NCBI RefSeq assembly: GCF_000484535.1
Contig: NC_022600.1
Coordinates: forward strand, 3,596,001-3,660,000
Length of the DNA: 64,000 bases
Origin: Gloeobacter kilaueensis JS1
Lineage (GTDB): Bacteria; Cyanobacteriota; Cyanobacteriia; Gloeobacterales; Gloeobacteraceae
Direction: 5' to 3'
Within the stretch, counting starts at the first letter, position 1; every line of letters begins with the position of its first letter. The notes below the pieces were generated by a model. That model searched no databases. It was given only the letters and a program-made list of their open reading frames with translations, and was not told where the DNA came from. The position numbers and the translations under genes were made by a program. This document shows positions 7,306 to 15,710 of this stretch, piece after piece.

Positions 7306-9518
7306 CCGCCGGAGTTGAGGTTCAAAAAGCGGGTGAACTGGTTTTCAAACAGCAGCTTGACGGTGCCGGTGGGACCGTTGCGGTGTTTGACGATATTGAC
7401 CTCGGCGATGTTGCGATCCGGCGAGTCGGGATTGTAGTAATCGTCGCGGTAGAGCATCATCACGATGTCCGCATCCTGCTCTATACTTCCACTTTCACGC
7501 AGGTCTGAGAGCATGGGCCGCTTGTTGGTGCGGGCTTCGACACTTCTTGAAAGCTGGGAGAGGGCCATCACCGGCACCCGCAACTCGCGGGCCAGTCCCT
7601 TGAGGCCACGGGTGATCTTAGAAAGTTCCTGCACGCGGTTGTCGGAACCGGCTCCTTCCATCAGTTGCAGATAATCGATCATCACCAGCCCTAGCCGCCC
7701 GCCCTGCTCGGCCTGCAGCCGCCGCGCCTTGGAGCGGATTTCGGTGACGGTGGCGTTGGGCGAGTCGTCGATATAGAGCGGAATGCTCGCCAGTTCGCCG
7801 ATCGCCTGACCGATGCGCTGCCACTCGTTTTCGCTGATCCGTGCGGCGCGCAGGCGATGGCTTTCGACCCCCGCCTCCGCACAGAGCAGGCGCTGAACAA
7901 GCTGTTCTTTGGACATTTCGAGACTGAAAACTACCGCCGGGAGGCCGACTTTTTGAGCGATCTTCTGGGCGATGGTGAGGGAAAAAGCAGTGTTGTGCAG
8001 ACAGATGTCGGCGGCGACAAAGTTGTGAGAACCGGGAACGGTCAGATCGTAGACCTGTTCGTTGCCCGTATATTCGATCGAAACGATTGCATCCCACCAG
8101 ATGTCACCCGAGGCAGTAGCTGATGTTTCCTGTTGTCCTAAAAACGTTGGATTTTCGGCAGTCGTCGCGGATGTAGCAGATCTCCTTTCGGCGATGCCCG
8201 CCACGACGGGAAGCCTTTTAGCTTGAATACCAATTGCAGTTACGAATCGCTGGACATCTTCGGGAAGAATTTCTAATCGATAGCCGTGCTGCGCTGCGCT
8301 CAGGCTGGAGAGAATGGCGAAGCGCAGCAGCAGATGCTGGACGACGTGGCCAGTCGCCTTTGAAACAGTACGAAAGCACATTTGGCCGCCATGGGCAAAC
8401 AGGTGGGCAAGAAAGCGGGCCAGTTGCCCTTCCGGCAGCCGAAAGATTGCTTGCCAGTGGGAGAAGGGGGTCGCAGGGCCTGCTTTTTGAACAGCTTCTG
8501 CGAGCCGAAGAATTTGAGACTCCGGCAGGCTCTGGTGGCCAAAAACCGGGATGCGGCGCGGTACGGCGATCCGATCGCCCACTTTTAAGCGGTGTAGCGG
8601 CTGCCAGCCCGCTTCTGTGAGATAGGGGTGGGTAAGGGTGGTCCGCACCTCCCGGCCAGAGCGGGTGCGCACGCGGTAGAGGGGTTTGATGCCGTCGTCG
8701 ATAAAGTCGCTCGCCCCTACCGGCCTCAGGTTCTGATCACCCACCAGCGAGAGCACGGCCACAGGTTGACCGGTTGCCCCGCGCCGGAAGACCTCGCCAA
8801 TCGTCAACAGGTCGCCTGTGAGCGGATCGACGATGGGAGTGTCGGCGGCGCAGCATTTGCCCATGCCGGGCCTACCGGCCACGATGAGCAGGTCCGAAGG
8901 CTGCAGACCCTGGGTGTAGTTGTCGAGGTCGTAGAAGTGGGTGGGAATGCCGAAGACGTTGCTGCCGTCCTGGTAGCGGCTTTCGAGCTGCTCGAAGATG
9001 TTCATGAGCACTTCGGAGGCGGGCACCAGCGAGCGCTGCACCCGCTCCTGGGTGACGGCAAAGAGGATCTGCTCGGCTCGATCGAGCAACTTTGCAATTT
9101 CGCTGGCCGAGTCGTAACCCAGGGCCGTGATCTCCTGCCCAGCCCGAATCAGCATCCGCAGGGCGTGTTTGGCTGAGATCAGGCGGGCGTACTCGTCGAT
9201 ATTGATCGTGTTGATCGCCGCGTCGGTGAGCCGTCTTAGATAAGGACGGCCCCCCACCTTCTCGATGAGCTTGTTGTCTTCGAGGTGGGCGGTCATGATC
9301 CGCAGGTCGGTGGGCCGGCCCTGGGCGTGCAGGGCGAGGGCGGCCCGGTAGATGATCTGGTGGGACTCGACGTAGAACGCCTCGGGCCGCAGGTGCTCGA
9401 CGACGCGGGTGATCGCCTCGGAGTCCATCAAGATGCCGCCCAGAATCGTCTCCTCCGCGTCGATGTTTTGAGGCGGCAGGCGGTCTTCGATGCGCAGGTC
9501 AAGATCGGAGGAGGTCAT
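7299..9518 (-). CDS. dnaB: Replicative DNA helicase DnaB containing an intein
   Basis: 739-residue precursor from the ATG at 9518; a GTG 54 bases earlier adds a Thr/Ser-rich tail not typical of the family. The N-terminal domain (RLPPQNIDAEETILGGIL) and RecA-like helicase domain are joined by a linker. The helicase domain is split inside Walker A: VAGRPGMGK ends the first extein and TAFSLTIAQK begins the second. Walker B (LVMIDYLQLM) and the C-terminal KHRNGPTGTVKLLFE are intact. After splicing the helicase would be 451 residues, a normal DnaB length. Function requires splicing, since the ATP-binding loop is broken in the precursor. Confidence 0.96.
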   Translation of the reverse strand: MTSSDLDLRIEDRLPPQNIDAEETILGGILMDSEAITRVVEHLRPEAFYVESHQIIYRAALALHAQGRPTDLRIMTAHLEDNKLIEKVGGRPYLRRLTDAAINTINIDEYARLISAKHALRMLIRAGQEITALGYDSASEIAKLLDRAEQILFAVTQERVQRSLVPASEVLMNIFEQLESRYQDGSNVFGIPTHFYDLDNYTQGLQPSDLLIVAGRPGMGKCCAADTPIVDPLTGDLLTIGEVFRRGATGQPVAVLSLVGDQNLRPVGASDFIDDGIKPLYRVRTRSGREVRTTLTHPYLTEAGWQPLHRLKVGDRIAVPRRIPVFGHQSLPESQILRLAEAVQKAGPATPFSHWQAIFRLPEGQLARFLAHLFAHGGQMCFRTVSKATGHVVQHLLLRFAILSSLSAAQHGYRLEILPEDVQRFVTAIGIQAKRLPVVAGIAERRSATSATTAENPTFLGQQETSATASGDIWWDAIVSIEYTGNEQVYDLTVPGSHNFVAADICLHNTAFSLTIAQKIAQKVGLPAVVFSLEMSKEQLVQRLLCAEAGVESHRLRAARISENEWQRIGQAIGELASIPLYIDDSPNATVTEIRSKARRLQAEQGGRLGLVMIDYLQLMEGAGSDNRVQELSKITRGLKGLARELRVPVMALSQLSRSVEARTNKRPMLSDLRESGSIEQDADIVMMLYRDDYYNPDSPDRNIAEVNIVKHRNGPTGTVKLLFENQFTRFLNLNSGGH
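7992..8855 (-). other. DnaB intein, 288 residues, degenerate endonuclease region
   Basis: Begins with Cys (CCAADTPIVDPLTGDLLTIG) directly after GMGK and ends in Leu-His-Asn before Thr, the +1 nucleophile. Splicing blocks are recognisable: block A at the start, block B RTTLTHPYLTEAGW with the T..H motif, block F VYDLTVPGSHNFVAADI, and block G ICLHN. Between blocks B and F about 170 residues remain, too few for a complete LAGLIDADG endonuclease plus linkers; the stretch LARFLAHLFAHGG looks like a decayed dodecapeptide motif without its acidic catalytic residue. Probably splicing-competent but no longer able to home. Confidence 0.9.
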
Positions 9519-9753
9519 GGCTTTGCTCGTCGTCGTCGTAGAAAATCTGTACTCTTGGAGCCGGGTGAGCACTCAGAGACGCTATCCTACACTACATCTA
9601 GCGAGGAGCCTACATTTTCCGGCGCTGCGCCCGGATCGCTGCCGGACAGGCTTCATCAAGGTACGCTCAAGCGCAATCGAAACTGCGAGCGCCGCCATAG
9701 CAGCGGCCCCGAGGCGGTGGTTTGATAGCTGCAAACACCACCCGGAAGTGACT

Positions 9754-9969
9754 ATGACCTCGCAGCACCTGCGCCGCCGCCACACCCTCCAGATTCTCGG
9801 TTGCAGCATCGGCATCTCGATTCCACTGTTGGCCTGCGCCACCTTGATCCACGTTGCGCTCACCGGCCAGATGCCGCTTCTGGCGACGGGTAGCCTGCCG
9901 CTGGTTTTGTTGTTCGTCTCCGGATTGCTGGCAGGCTGGATCTGGATCGAGACAGCAGAACTCGGCTAA
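9754..9969 (+). CDS. Small two-helix membrane protein
   Basis: 71 residues. ATG at 9754 follows GGAAGTG. The N-terminus is basic (SQHLRRRH), followed by two hydrophobic segments (about 15-36 ILGCSIGISIPLLACATLIH, and 45-64 GSLPLVLLFVSGLLAGWIWI), ending ETAELG. No family recognised. It is divergent from dnaB and lies 45 bases before the isoaspartyl peptidase gene, so the two may share a transcript. Confidence 0.6.
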   Translation: MTSQHLRRRHTLQILGCSIGISIPLLACATLIHVALTGQMPLLATGSLPLVLLFVSGLLAGWIWIETAELG

Positions 9970-10014
9970 CCTCCCTGTCCGCTCCTGTAAGATAGGCGCA
10001 GCGCTGGAGAGCCG

Positions 10015-10878
10015 ATGCCCCGACCCAGATTGATCATTCACGGTGGCCTGGGAGCCACCGAGGCCGACGAGGCGAGCCGGGCCATCCGCCGCGAAGCCCT
10101 TGCACCGATCCTCCAGGAGGCGACGAGCGTTCTTAAAAGCGAGGACGCCCTGCAGGCGGTGATAAGAGCCTGTGAACTCTTAGAAGATTGTCCCCTCTTC
10201 AACGCCGGTACCGGAGCGACGATCCAGCGCGACGGCCAGATCCGGCTCAGTTGTGCGCTGATGGACGGTCAGCGCCGCCGCTTCAGTGGCCTCGTCAACG
10301 CCCGCTACCTCAAAAATCCGATCCGGCTTGCCCAGATTCTGCAGGAGCGGAGCGACCGCCTGCTCGATCCGCACGGCGCAGAATTGCTCGCCCGCGCCCA
10401 GGGTGCGCCGGTCTACGAACCAGCTCAGCCGGAGGTAATCCGGCGCTGGGCGGAGCGGCGCTTCGACAGTGCTTTTGTCGGCACCCACGGCACGGTCGGG
10501 GCGGCGGCAGTCGATGGGGCGGGTGGGCTTGCCGCTGCCACCTCCACCGGCGGGCGCTTTATGGCCGGGGTGGGCCGGGTAAGCGATTCGTGTACTCCGG
10601 CGGGCAACTACGCCACCGACGTTTGTGCCGTCAGTTGCACCGGCCACGGCGAGGACATCCTCGACGAGGCGCTCGCGGCGCGCATCTGTGTGCGGGTGGG
10701 CGACGGCATGAGCCTCGAAGACGCCTTCGAGCGCTCCTTCGCTGAGGCGGCAGCACGCGAGCGCGACTTTGCCGCGATCGGCGTCGATGGCCTGGGCAAC
10801 GCGCGCTGGTCGGTGACGATGGGCATTCTCGTCGCCGCCTGCTACGGCGACGATGGCCAGTTTCTGGCGACGTTTTAA
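10015..10878 (+). CDS. Isoaspartyl peptidase / plant-type L-asparaginase (Ntn hydrolase)
   Basis: 287 residues. Made as a precursor that self-cleaves before a threonine, which then acts as catalytic nucleophile: GTHGTVGAAAVD places it at about Thr160. The family's substrate-binding motifs follow (ATSTGG, RVSDSCTPAGNYA, SCTGHGE). The N-terminal half has the usual IIHGG start and LFNAGTGATIQRDG. It removes beta-aspartyl residues from damaged peptides and hydrolyses asparagine. It is slightly shorter than typical ~310-residue members. Its stop overlaps the stop of the convergent pentapeptide gene by two bases. Confidence 0.92.
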   Translation: MPRPRLIIHGGLGATEADEASRAIRREALAPILQEATSVLKSEDALQAVIRACELLEDCPLFNAGTGATIQRDGQIRLSCALMDGQRRRFSGLVNARYLKNPIRLAQILQERSDRLLDPHGAELLARAQGAPVYEPAQPEVIRRWAERRFDSAFVGTHGTVGAAAVDGAGGLAAATSTGGRFMAGVGRVSDSCTPAGNYATDVCAVSCTGHGEDILDEALAARICVRVGDGMSLEDAFERSFAEAAARERDFAAIGVDGLGNARWSVTMGILVAACYGDDGQFLATF

Positions 10879-11540
10879 GCCACTACCTGCCCATCCGGCA
10901 GCACCGTATTGCACAGACGGGCACCGCGCAGGCTGCGCTCGTCGAGGAGGGCACCGCGCAGCTGGGCTCCCTGCAGGTTGGCCCAGCGCAAACTGGCACC
11001 GCGCAGGTCACCGCCGATGAGCTTTGCGTCTTCGAGATCGGAGCCGTCGAGGTTGGCACCGAGCAGCACCGCACCGCTGAGATCGGCGCGTTGCAGGCGG
11101 GCACTGCGCAGGTCGCTGCCGATGAGCGATGCGCCCGTAAGATTGGCAGCCTGCAGACAGGAGGCTACCAGACAACTGCCGTTCAAGTTGGCCTCCATCA
11201 TCAGGGCTCCCGAAAGTTCGAGGGTACTCAGATCGCCGCCCACCAGCTCGATCGTCTCAAAGGGATGCTGGCCCTGCCGATGGCGCACCACCAGTTCGCC
11301 CGGATCTTGAAGCGGGTAGGAGCGTCGGAGGAAGCGAAATTGCCGACCACAACCGTCACAGCGCTGGGCCTGACGGCGCGCCCCTTCGGCGAGCAAGCGA
11401 ACCGCCGCCCGTCTGTCCTGCGGCCATTCCTCGCCGCCCTTGCCGGTCCACTGCTGGGGGAGTAAGCGCCGATGACAGCGCGAACAGACAATCCGCCAGT
11501 GGGTCCAGTCGTGCCAGATAACGTGTGCCGAAATAGCCAT
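10875..11540 (-). CDS. Zinc-ribbon plus pentapeptide-repeat protein
   Basis: 221 residues. The N-terminal ~75 residues carry two Cys pairs, C19-x2-C22 and C61-x2-C64, spaced as in a zinc ribbon. From about residue 105 to 215 runs a pentapeptide-repeat beta helix (repeats of the A(D/N)LxG type: ADLSG, ANLDG, LRGAS, LQGAQ, LRGAL), with one Cys-containing turn (NGSCLVASCLQAANL). No signal peptide, so probably cytoplasmic. Such helices act as protein-interaction or DNA-mimic surfaces in some characterised members; nothing identifies the partner here. The underlying DNA shows a matching short GC-rich periodicity. Confidence 0.87.
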   Translation of the reverse strand: MAISAHVIWHDWTHWRIVCSRCHRRLLPQQWTGKGGEEWPQDRRAAVRLLAEGARRQAQRCDGCGRQFRFLRRSYPLQDPGELVVRHRQGQHPFETIELVGGDLSTLELSGALMMEANLNGSCLVASCLQAANLTGASLIGSDLRSARLQRADLSGAVLLGANLDGSDLEDAKLIGGDLRGASLRWANLQGAQLRGALLDERSLRGARLCNTVLPDGQVVA

Positions 11541-11641
11541 GAGGGAATGATTGAAGCACCTGCCTTAACAACATCTCCTCATCCTACGGGTGAGATTTCC
11601 TCTATCGGCTGATAGAAGTGTCATTGCGCTCAAGCGCAAAC

Positions 11642-11848
11642 CTATCCCCACTCATCGAGGCGTCCGAGCTGATCGCGCACGCTCTCCAGAAGCTCTGTGT
11701 ACCAGGGTTCCACTTCCAGGTATTCGATGGCGCGGCGCAGTTCTGCAAGGCAGTTGTCCAGATGTTTGCCGTCGCCAGTGTTGCGATAAAGATAAATCTC
11801 GCTCTGCACAAACAAAATCAAGTTCGCGATGTCCTGGCCCTGGGGCAT
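11642..11848 (-). CDS. Small helical protein of unknown function
   Basis: 68 residues. The ATG at 11848 is preceded by AAGGAC with good spacing, which supports a real gene. The sequence is acidic and predicted helical (NLILFVQSEIYLYRNTG, LDNCLAELRRAIEYLEVEP, ELLESVRDQLGRL) without membrane segments. I do not recognise the family. It diverges from the PEP-CTERM protein gene with about 125 bases between them. Confidence 0.6.
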   Translation of the reverse strand: MPQGQDIANLILFVQSEIYLYRNTGDGKHLDNCLAELRRAIEYLEVEPWYTELLESVRDQLGRLDEWG

Positions 11849-11973
11849 GATCTGTCCTTGTGAGCGATAGCTGTCGTCCGTCGATGTCAGGGTTTACCGG
11901 TTTTCTAAGTGCGCCGATTGGTGTATCATCTATCGCAAAGGTTGGCCGTGTTTCCTCCAGAGGTGTCCAAAAG

Positions 11974-12654
11974 ATGCTCAAATATTCCCTCAGTCTAGCT
12001 TTGACGCTGTTCGCCGCAGTCGCCCTCAGTGCCGGCAGTCTGTCTGCCGCCCAACTTTATACCGAACAGGGGGGCGACAGCAGCCGCATGATCAGCACCG
12101 CTCAGCTGATCACCGACCCGTCACCGGGCCTGACGGGAACTGGCCCTCTGACCGGAATCCAGGGCAGCCTGATCACCCCCAGCGGCATCGACCTCTACGG
12201 CTTTACGGTTACCAGCTCGACTTTCACCGCAACAGTAACGTCTTTTCCGTCCACCGGCAGCGCCGAGCTGTTCTTGTTCGACTCCAGCGGCCTCGGGGTG
12301 TTCTGGAGCAACAACGGTGCAGGTGGCCAGACCAGTTTGAGCGCCAGCAATCTGACGGTGGGTTCGATCTACTATCTGGCGATCAACAACTTTAGAAACA
12401 CGCCCTTCAGCAGCGGCGGTCAGATCTTCGATGTCACCGCCGGTGGCTCCGGCGGACCGACCGGGCCAGGGGGGTCTGCTCCGCTGGTGGATTGGACTGG
12501 CAACAGAGGCTCCACCGTCACCGGCCCCTATTCGATCAGCCTCGACGGCGCAGCGGCGATTGTTCCAGAACCGGCCCTGCTGCCTGGTCTGCTTGGCCTG
12601 GGGCTTTTCGGGCTGGGCGTCGCCGGCTATCGCAAGATCAAAGCGGGAGCTTGA
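11974..12654 (+). CDS. Secreted protein with PEP-CTERM-like sorting tail
   Basis: 226 residues. The start at 11974 follows CAGAGGTG and gives a normal signal peptide (MLKYSLSLALTLFAAVALSAG, cleavage near SAAQ). The middle, rich in Ser/Thr/Gly, looks like a beta-sandwich extracellular domain (SGIDLYGFTVTSSTFTATV, SAELFLFDSSG). The end has the three-part PEP-CTERM layout: IVPEPALLPG, hydrophobic LLGLGLFGLGVAGY, and basic RKIKAGA. Family knowledge: exosortase cleaves this tail and passes the protein to the cell surface, usually in exopolysaccharide producers. No exosortase gene is present in the window. Confidence 0.82.
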   Translation: MLKYSLSLALTLFAAVALSAGSLSAAQLYTEQGGDSSRMISTAQLITDPSPGLTGTGPLTGIQGSLITPSGIDLYGFTVTSSTFTATVTSFPSTGSAELFLFDSSGLGVFWSNNGAGGQTSLSASNLTVGSIYYLAINNFRNTPFSSGGQIFDVTAGGSGGPTGPGGSAPLVDWTGNRGSTVTGPYSISLDGAAAIVPEPALLPGLLGLGLFGLGVAGYRKIKAGA

Positions 12655-12689
12655 GCCAGAAAATCTACAACAGTCCTACCCTGAAGAGT

Positions 12690-13598
12690 ATGGGTGACAG
12701 TTTTTTACCGGCGGCAGCCCGCGAACTGGGGGAACCGGCAGCGCTCGCTGTGCTCGAACGCATCGAGTCGGTGCCAGTGGCGCTTGCACAAGGGACGGTG
12801 CGGACAACTTACGTGCGCCAGGGCGAAGGCGAACCGCCCCTGCTGTTGCTCCACGGCTTCGACAGCTCGGTGCTCGAATTTCGCAGGCTATTGCCGCTTC
12901 TGGCCAGGACGTCTGCCGTCTGGGCCATCGATCTGCTGGGTTTCGGTTTTGGCGAACGGCCCGCCACTCTCGCCTACACGCCGCAGACCATCTGCGCGCA
13001 CTTAAAAAGCTTCTGGCAACAGCAGATCGCCCGGCCCGTCGTCCTGGTCGGTGCCTCGATGGGCGGCGCGGCGGCGATCGACTTTGCCCTGGCCCAGCCA
13101 GAGGCGGTAGCCGGGCTGGTCTTGATCGACAGTGTGGGCGGCAGCCCGGCTCCCAATCCTGGTCGGTTTTTGTTTCCGCCGGTGGACGCGCTTGCAGCCG
13201 AATTCTTGCGCAGCCGCTTTGTGCGCTCGCGGGTGAGCGCCAACGCCTACGCCGATCTGAGCCTTGCTACCCCCGATGCCCAGCGCTGCGGCGCTTTGCA
13301 CCTGACGATGCCCAACTGGCGAAGGGCGATTGTCGCCTTTACCCGCAGCGGCGGCTACGGCTATCTGGGCGAGCGACTGGCCCAACTGGCTGCCCCGACT
13401 TTGATTATCTGGGGCGAGCGCGACCGTATCCTTGGAACCGAAGCCGCCGGGCATTTTCAGCAAAAAATCCCCCACAGTCAACTGGTCTGGATTCCTGAGT
13501 GTGGCCATGTGCCGCACCTCGAAAAGGCCGAGCGCACCGCCCAACTTATTGGGCAATTTTGTGCTGCAGGCGCGATTGGCTCTAGCCTTCTTGATTGA
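12690..13598 (+). CDS. Alpha/beta-fold hydrolase
   Basis: 302 residues from the ATG at 12690; earlier in-frame starts overlap the upstream gene. Catalytic triad visible: nucleophile Ser in VGASMGGAA, Asp in IIWGERDRI, His in [10 protein letters not shown]. Oxyanion region [13 protein letters not shown]. The cap domain is between LVLIDSVGG and YLGERLAQL. Fold members include esterases, haloalkane dehalogenases and C-C hydrolases; the sequence does not decide. The 3' end overlaps the 3' end of rpsR on the other strand by 17 bases. Confidence 0.9.
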   Translation: MGDSFLPAAARELGEPAALAVLERIESVPVALAQGTVRTTYVRQGEGEPPLLLLHGFDSSVLEFRRLLPLLARTSAVWAIDLLGFGFGERPATLAYTPQTICAHLKSFWQQQIARPVVLVGASMGGAAAIDFALAQPEAVAGLVLIDSVGGSPAPNPGRFLFPPVDALAAEFLRSRFVRSRVSANAYADLSLATPDAQRCGALHLTMPNWRRAIVAFTRSGGYGYLGERLAQLAAPTLIIWGERDRILGTEAAGHFQQKIPHSQLVWIPECGHVPHLEKAERTAQLIGQFCAAGAIGSSLLD

Positions 13599-13803
13599 CG
13601 AAGGGCAACAGAGCCAGGATGCGGGCGCGCTTGATCGCCACGGTCAGATCGCGCTGCTGTTTGGCGGTCAGTCCGGTGATCCGCCGGGGAAGAATCTTGC
13701 CCCGCTCGGTGATGAACTTGCGCAGCAGGTCCACTTCTTTGTAGTCGATCTTGTCTTTGGGCGGGATCGGTGAAACCCGCTTGCCACGGTATCCAAAGGT
13801 CAT
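13582..13803 (-). CDS. rpsR: 30S ribosomal protein S18
   Basis: 73 residues, normal length for bS18. Recognised by [20 protein letters not shown] and [22 protein letters not shown], the conserved core contacting S6 and 16S rRNA in the small-subunit platform. It follows rpmG by two bases on the same strand, the pairing common in cyanobacteria, so the two form an operon. Its last 17 bases run antisense to the end of the alpha/beta hydrolase gene. Confidence 0.97.
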   Translation of the reverse strand: MTFGYRGKRVSPIPPKDKIDYKEVDLLRKFITERGKILPRRITGLTAKQQRDLTVAIKRARILALLPFVNQEG

Positions 13804-13805
13804 CG

Positions 13806-13997
13806 CTATTTGATCTCTTTATGAACGGTGTGCTTGTTGCAGTGGGTGCAGAACTTTTTGAGTTCCATGCGCCCCGTCGTGTTGCGCTTGTTTTTGCTGG
13901 TGGTGTAGCGCGAAACGCCGGGCGAACGCTTGGTCGGATTGCTCCGGCACTCGGTACACTCGAGGGTAATAATGATGCGGGCACCAGGCTTCGCCAT
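13806..13997 (-). CDS. rpmG: 50S ribosomal protein L33
   Basis: 63 residues. Conserved bL33 features: [11 protein letters not shown], the motif [20 protein letters not shown], and the second Cys pair FCTHCN with HTVHKE. Both CxxC pairs are kept, so this is the zinc-binding form. First gene of the rpmG-rpsR operon; the amt gene is divergent, with about 245 bases between. Confidence 0.97.
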   Translation of the reverse strand: MAKPGARIIITLECTECRSNPTKRSPGVSRYTTSKNKRNTTGRMELKKFCTHCNKHTVHKEIK

Positions 13998-14126
13998 GGC
14001 TGTCGATCTCCAGTCTTTGCACGATCTCTAATTATTCCACATCAGGGCGCGTTTCTCAAAGAGGTTCGCCAAAGTTGGGCCATCGCTCGCCCGTCTGCCA
14101 ATTCGTATACAGAAAACCGGCTTCAC

Positions 14127-14140
14127 GTATTCCTTGATAC
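14127..14140 (+). promoter_or_regulatory. NtcA-binding site upstream of amt
   Basis: GTA-TTCCTTGA-TAC matches the palindromic GTA-N8-TAC box of the global nitrogen regulator NtcA exactly. It is 101 bases before the amt start. A weak -10 candidate TTAACT (14163-14168) begins 22 bases after the box, within the 20-24 base spacing known for NtcA-activated promoters. This implies that ammonium uptake is induced under nitrogen limitation. Confidence 0.75.
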
Positions 14141-14241
14141 AAAACATTGGTTAAGGATTCGCTTAACTCTCACTACAAACTGTTAACGACCACCTGATCT
14201 CTGGCCCTCAGTGCGGTGGCAATTGCGGGGAGACAACCTAG

Positions 14242-15654
14242 ATGAACCGGATAACGAAGGGGAGCCTGAGCGCCCTGGCGGCTTTGCTTGTGGCTGCTCC
14301 TGTTTATGCTGCGGACGGACCCAAAATCGATACGGGCGATACGGCCTGGCTGCTGATTTCTTCGGCGCTGGTGTTGTTGATGACACCCGGTCTGGCGTTT
14401 TTTTACGGCGGTCTGGTGCGCGGCAAGAACGCGCTCAATACGCTGATGATGAGTATCGTTGCCCTGGGCGTGATTGCTCTTGTCTGGACGGTGGTGGGCT
14501 ATTCGCTCGCCTTTGCGCCCGGTAGCGGTCTTCTGGGTGGCTTTGCCTGGCTGGGCCTCAATGGCGTCAACACTGACCCGAGCGAGACCTACGCGACGAC
14601 GACGCCCCATCTGGCCTTCATGGTCTTCCAGATGATGTTCGCGATTATCACTCCGGCCCTCATCTCCGGGGCGATCGTCGATCGGATGAAGTTCAAGACC
14701 TACGTCGTCTTTATCATGCTCTGGTCGGTGGTCGTCTACTCGCCCGTCGCTCACTGGGTCTGGTCGCTGGGCAACCCCGCCGGCAGCGAAAAAGTCGCCG
14801 GTTGGATCGGCGCTCTGGGCGCACTCGACTTTGCCGGCGGCACGGTCGTTCACTTTACCGCCGGGGTTTCTGCCCTGGTGGCGGCGCTGATTATCGGGCC
14901 GCGCCGGGGTTTCCCGAACCAGCCGATGCCGCCGCACAACGTGCCTTTTGTGCTGCTGGGAGCAAGCCTGCTCTGGTTTGGCTGGTTCGGTTTCAACGCC
15001 GGTTCGGCGACCGCCGCCAACGGCACCGCTGCCCTCGCCTTTGTCACCACCAACGTGGCGACCGCCGCCGCGATGAGCACCTGGCTGCTCCTTGAGACGC
15101 TGTTAAATGGCAAGCCCTCCGCCGTCGGTGCAGCCACCGGGGCGGTGGTGGGCCTGGTAGCAATTACCCCGGCCTGCGCCTACATCTCGCCCCTCTCGGC
15201 AATTGCTCTGGGCGGCATCGCGGCGATCATCTCCTACGGGGCGATTCAGCTCAAGAAAAAGTTTGGCTACGACGATTCGCTCGACGTGTTTGCCTGCCAC
15301 GGTCTGGGCGGCTTTACGGGGGCGGTGCTCACGGGCGTCTTCTGCGCCAAGGCGGTCGGTGCCCCCGCCGATGGCCTGATTGCCGGAAATCCGGGCCAGG
15401 TCGTCACCCAGCTCATCGCCGTCGGTGCGACAGGGTTGTACGCGGCGGCAGCGACGGCGGTCATCCTGCTGGCGCTCAAATTTACCCTGGGCCTCAAGGC
15501 GTCCGAGCAGGCCGAACTCGAAGGGCTCGACATCAGCGAGCACGGCGAAGAAGCGTACCTGGGTCTGGCGGGCAGTTTCGGCAGCGCCATCGAGGAGGGC
15601 GTCGTCACCTCCTCCCAGGGCTTTACCCAGGCTGCTACCCAGCAGCAGGAGTAG
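14242..15654 (+). CDS. amt: Ammonium transporter, Amt family
   Basis: 470 residues, with a signal peptide (ALAALLVAAPVYAA) and eleven expected membrane segments. Family signatures: DTAWLLISSALVLLMTPGLAFFYGGLVR (first helix), GGTVVHFTAGVSALVAALI with the pore histidine, LGASLLWFGWFGFNAGSA, and the second pore histidine in DVFACHGLGGFTGAVLTGVF. The C-terminal cytosolic tail (LEGLDISEHGEEAYLG) is the segment that in other Amt proteins communicates with PII protein GlnK/GlnB. An NtcA box precedes the gene and a strong terminator follows it, so it is a single-gene unit. Confidence 0.97.
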   Translation: MNRITKGSLSALAALLVAAPVYAADGPKIDTGDTAWLLISSALVLLMTPGLAFFYGGLVRGKNALNTLMMSIVALGVIALVWTVVGYSLAFAPGSGLLGGFAWLGLNGVNTDPSETYATTTPHLAFMVFQMMFAIITPALISGAIVDRMKFKTYVVFIMLWSVVVYSPVAHWVWSLGNPAGSEKVAGWIGALGALDFAGGTVVHFTAGVSALVAALIIGPRRGFPNQPMPPHNVPFVLLGASLLWFGWFGFNAGSATAANGTAALAFVTTNVATAAAMSTWLLLETLLNGKPSAVGAATGAVVGLVAITPACAYISPLSAIALGGIAAIISYGAIQLKKKFGYDDSLDVFACHGLGGFTGAVLTGVFCAKAVGAPADGLIAGNPGQVVTQLIAVGATGLYAAAATAVILLALKFTLGLKASEQAELEGLDISEHGEEAYLGLAGSFGSAIEEGVVTSSQGFTQAATQQQE

Positions 15655-15685
15655 TTTTTACATCGGTTAGCTCCGTAAGCGTGAG

Positions 15686-15710
15686 ACGCCCCCAATGGGG
15701 GCGTTTTTTA
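15686..15710 (+). terminator. Intrinsic terminator of amt
   Basis: Stem CGCCCCC / GGGGGCG with an AAT loop (15687-15703), followed by TTTTTTA. It begins 32 bases after the amt stop. The end of the hairpin's T run touches the 3' end of the convergent membrane protein gene at 15708. Confidence 0.92.
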
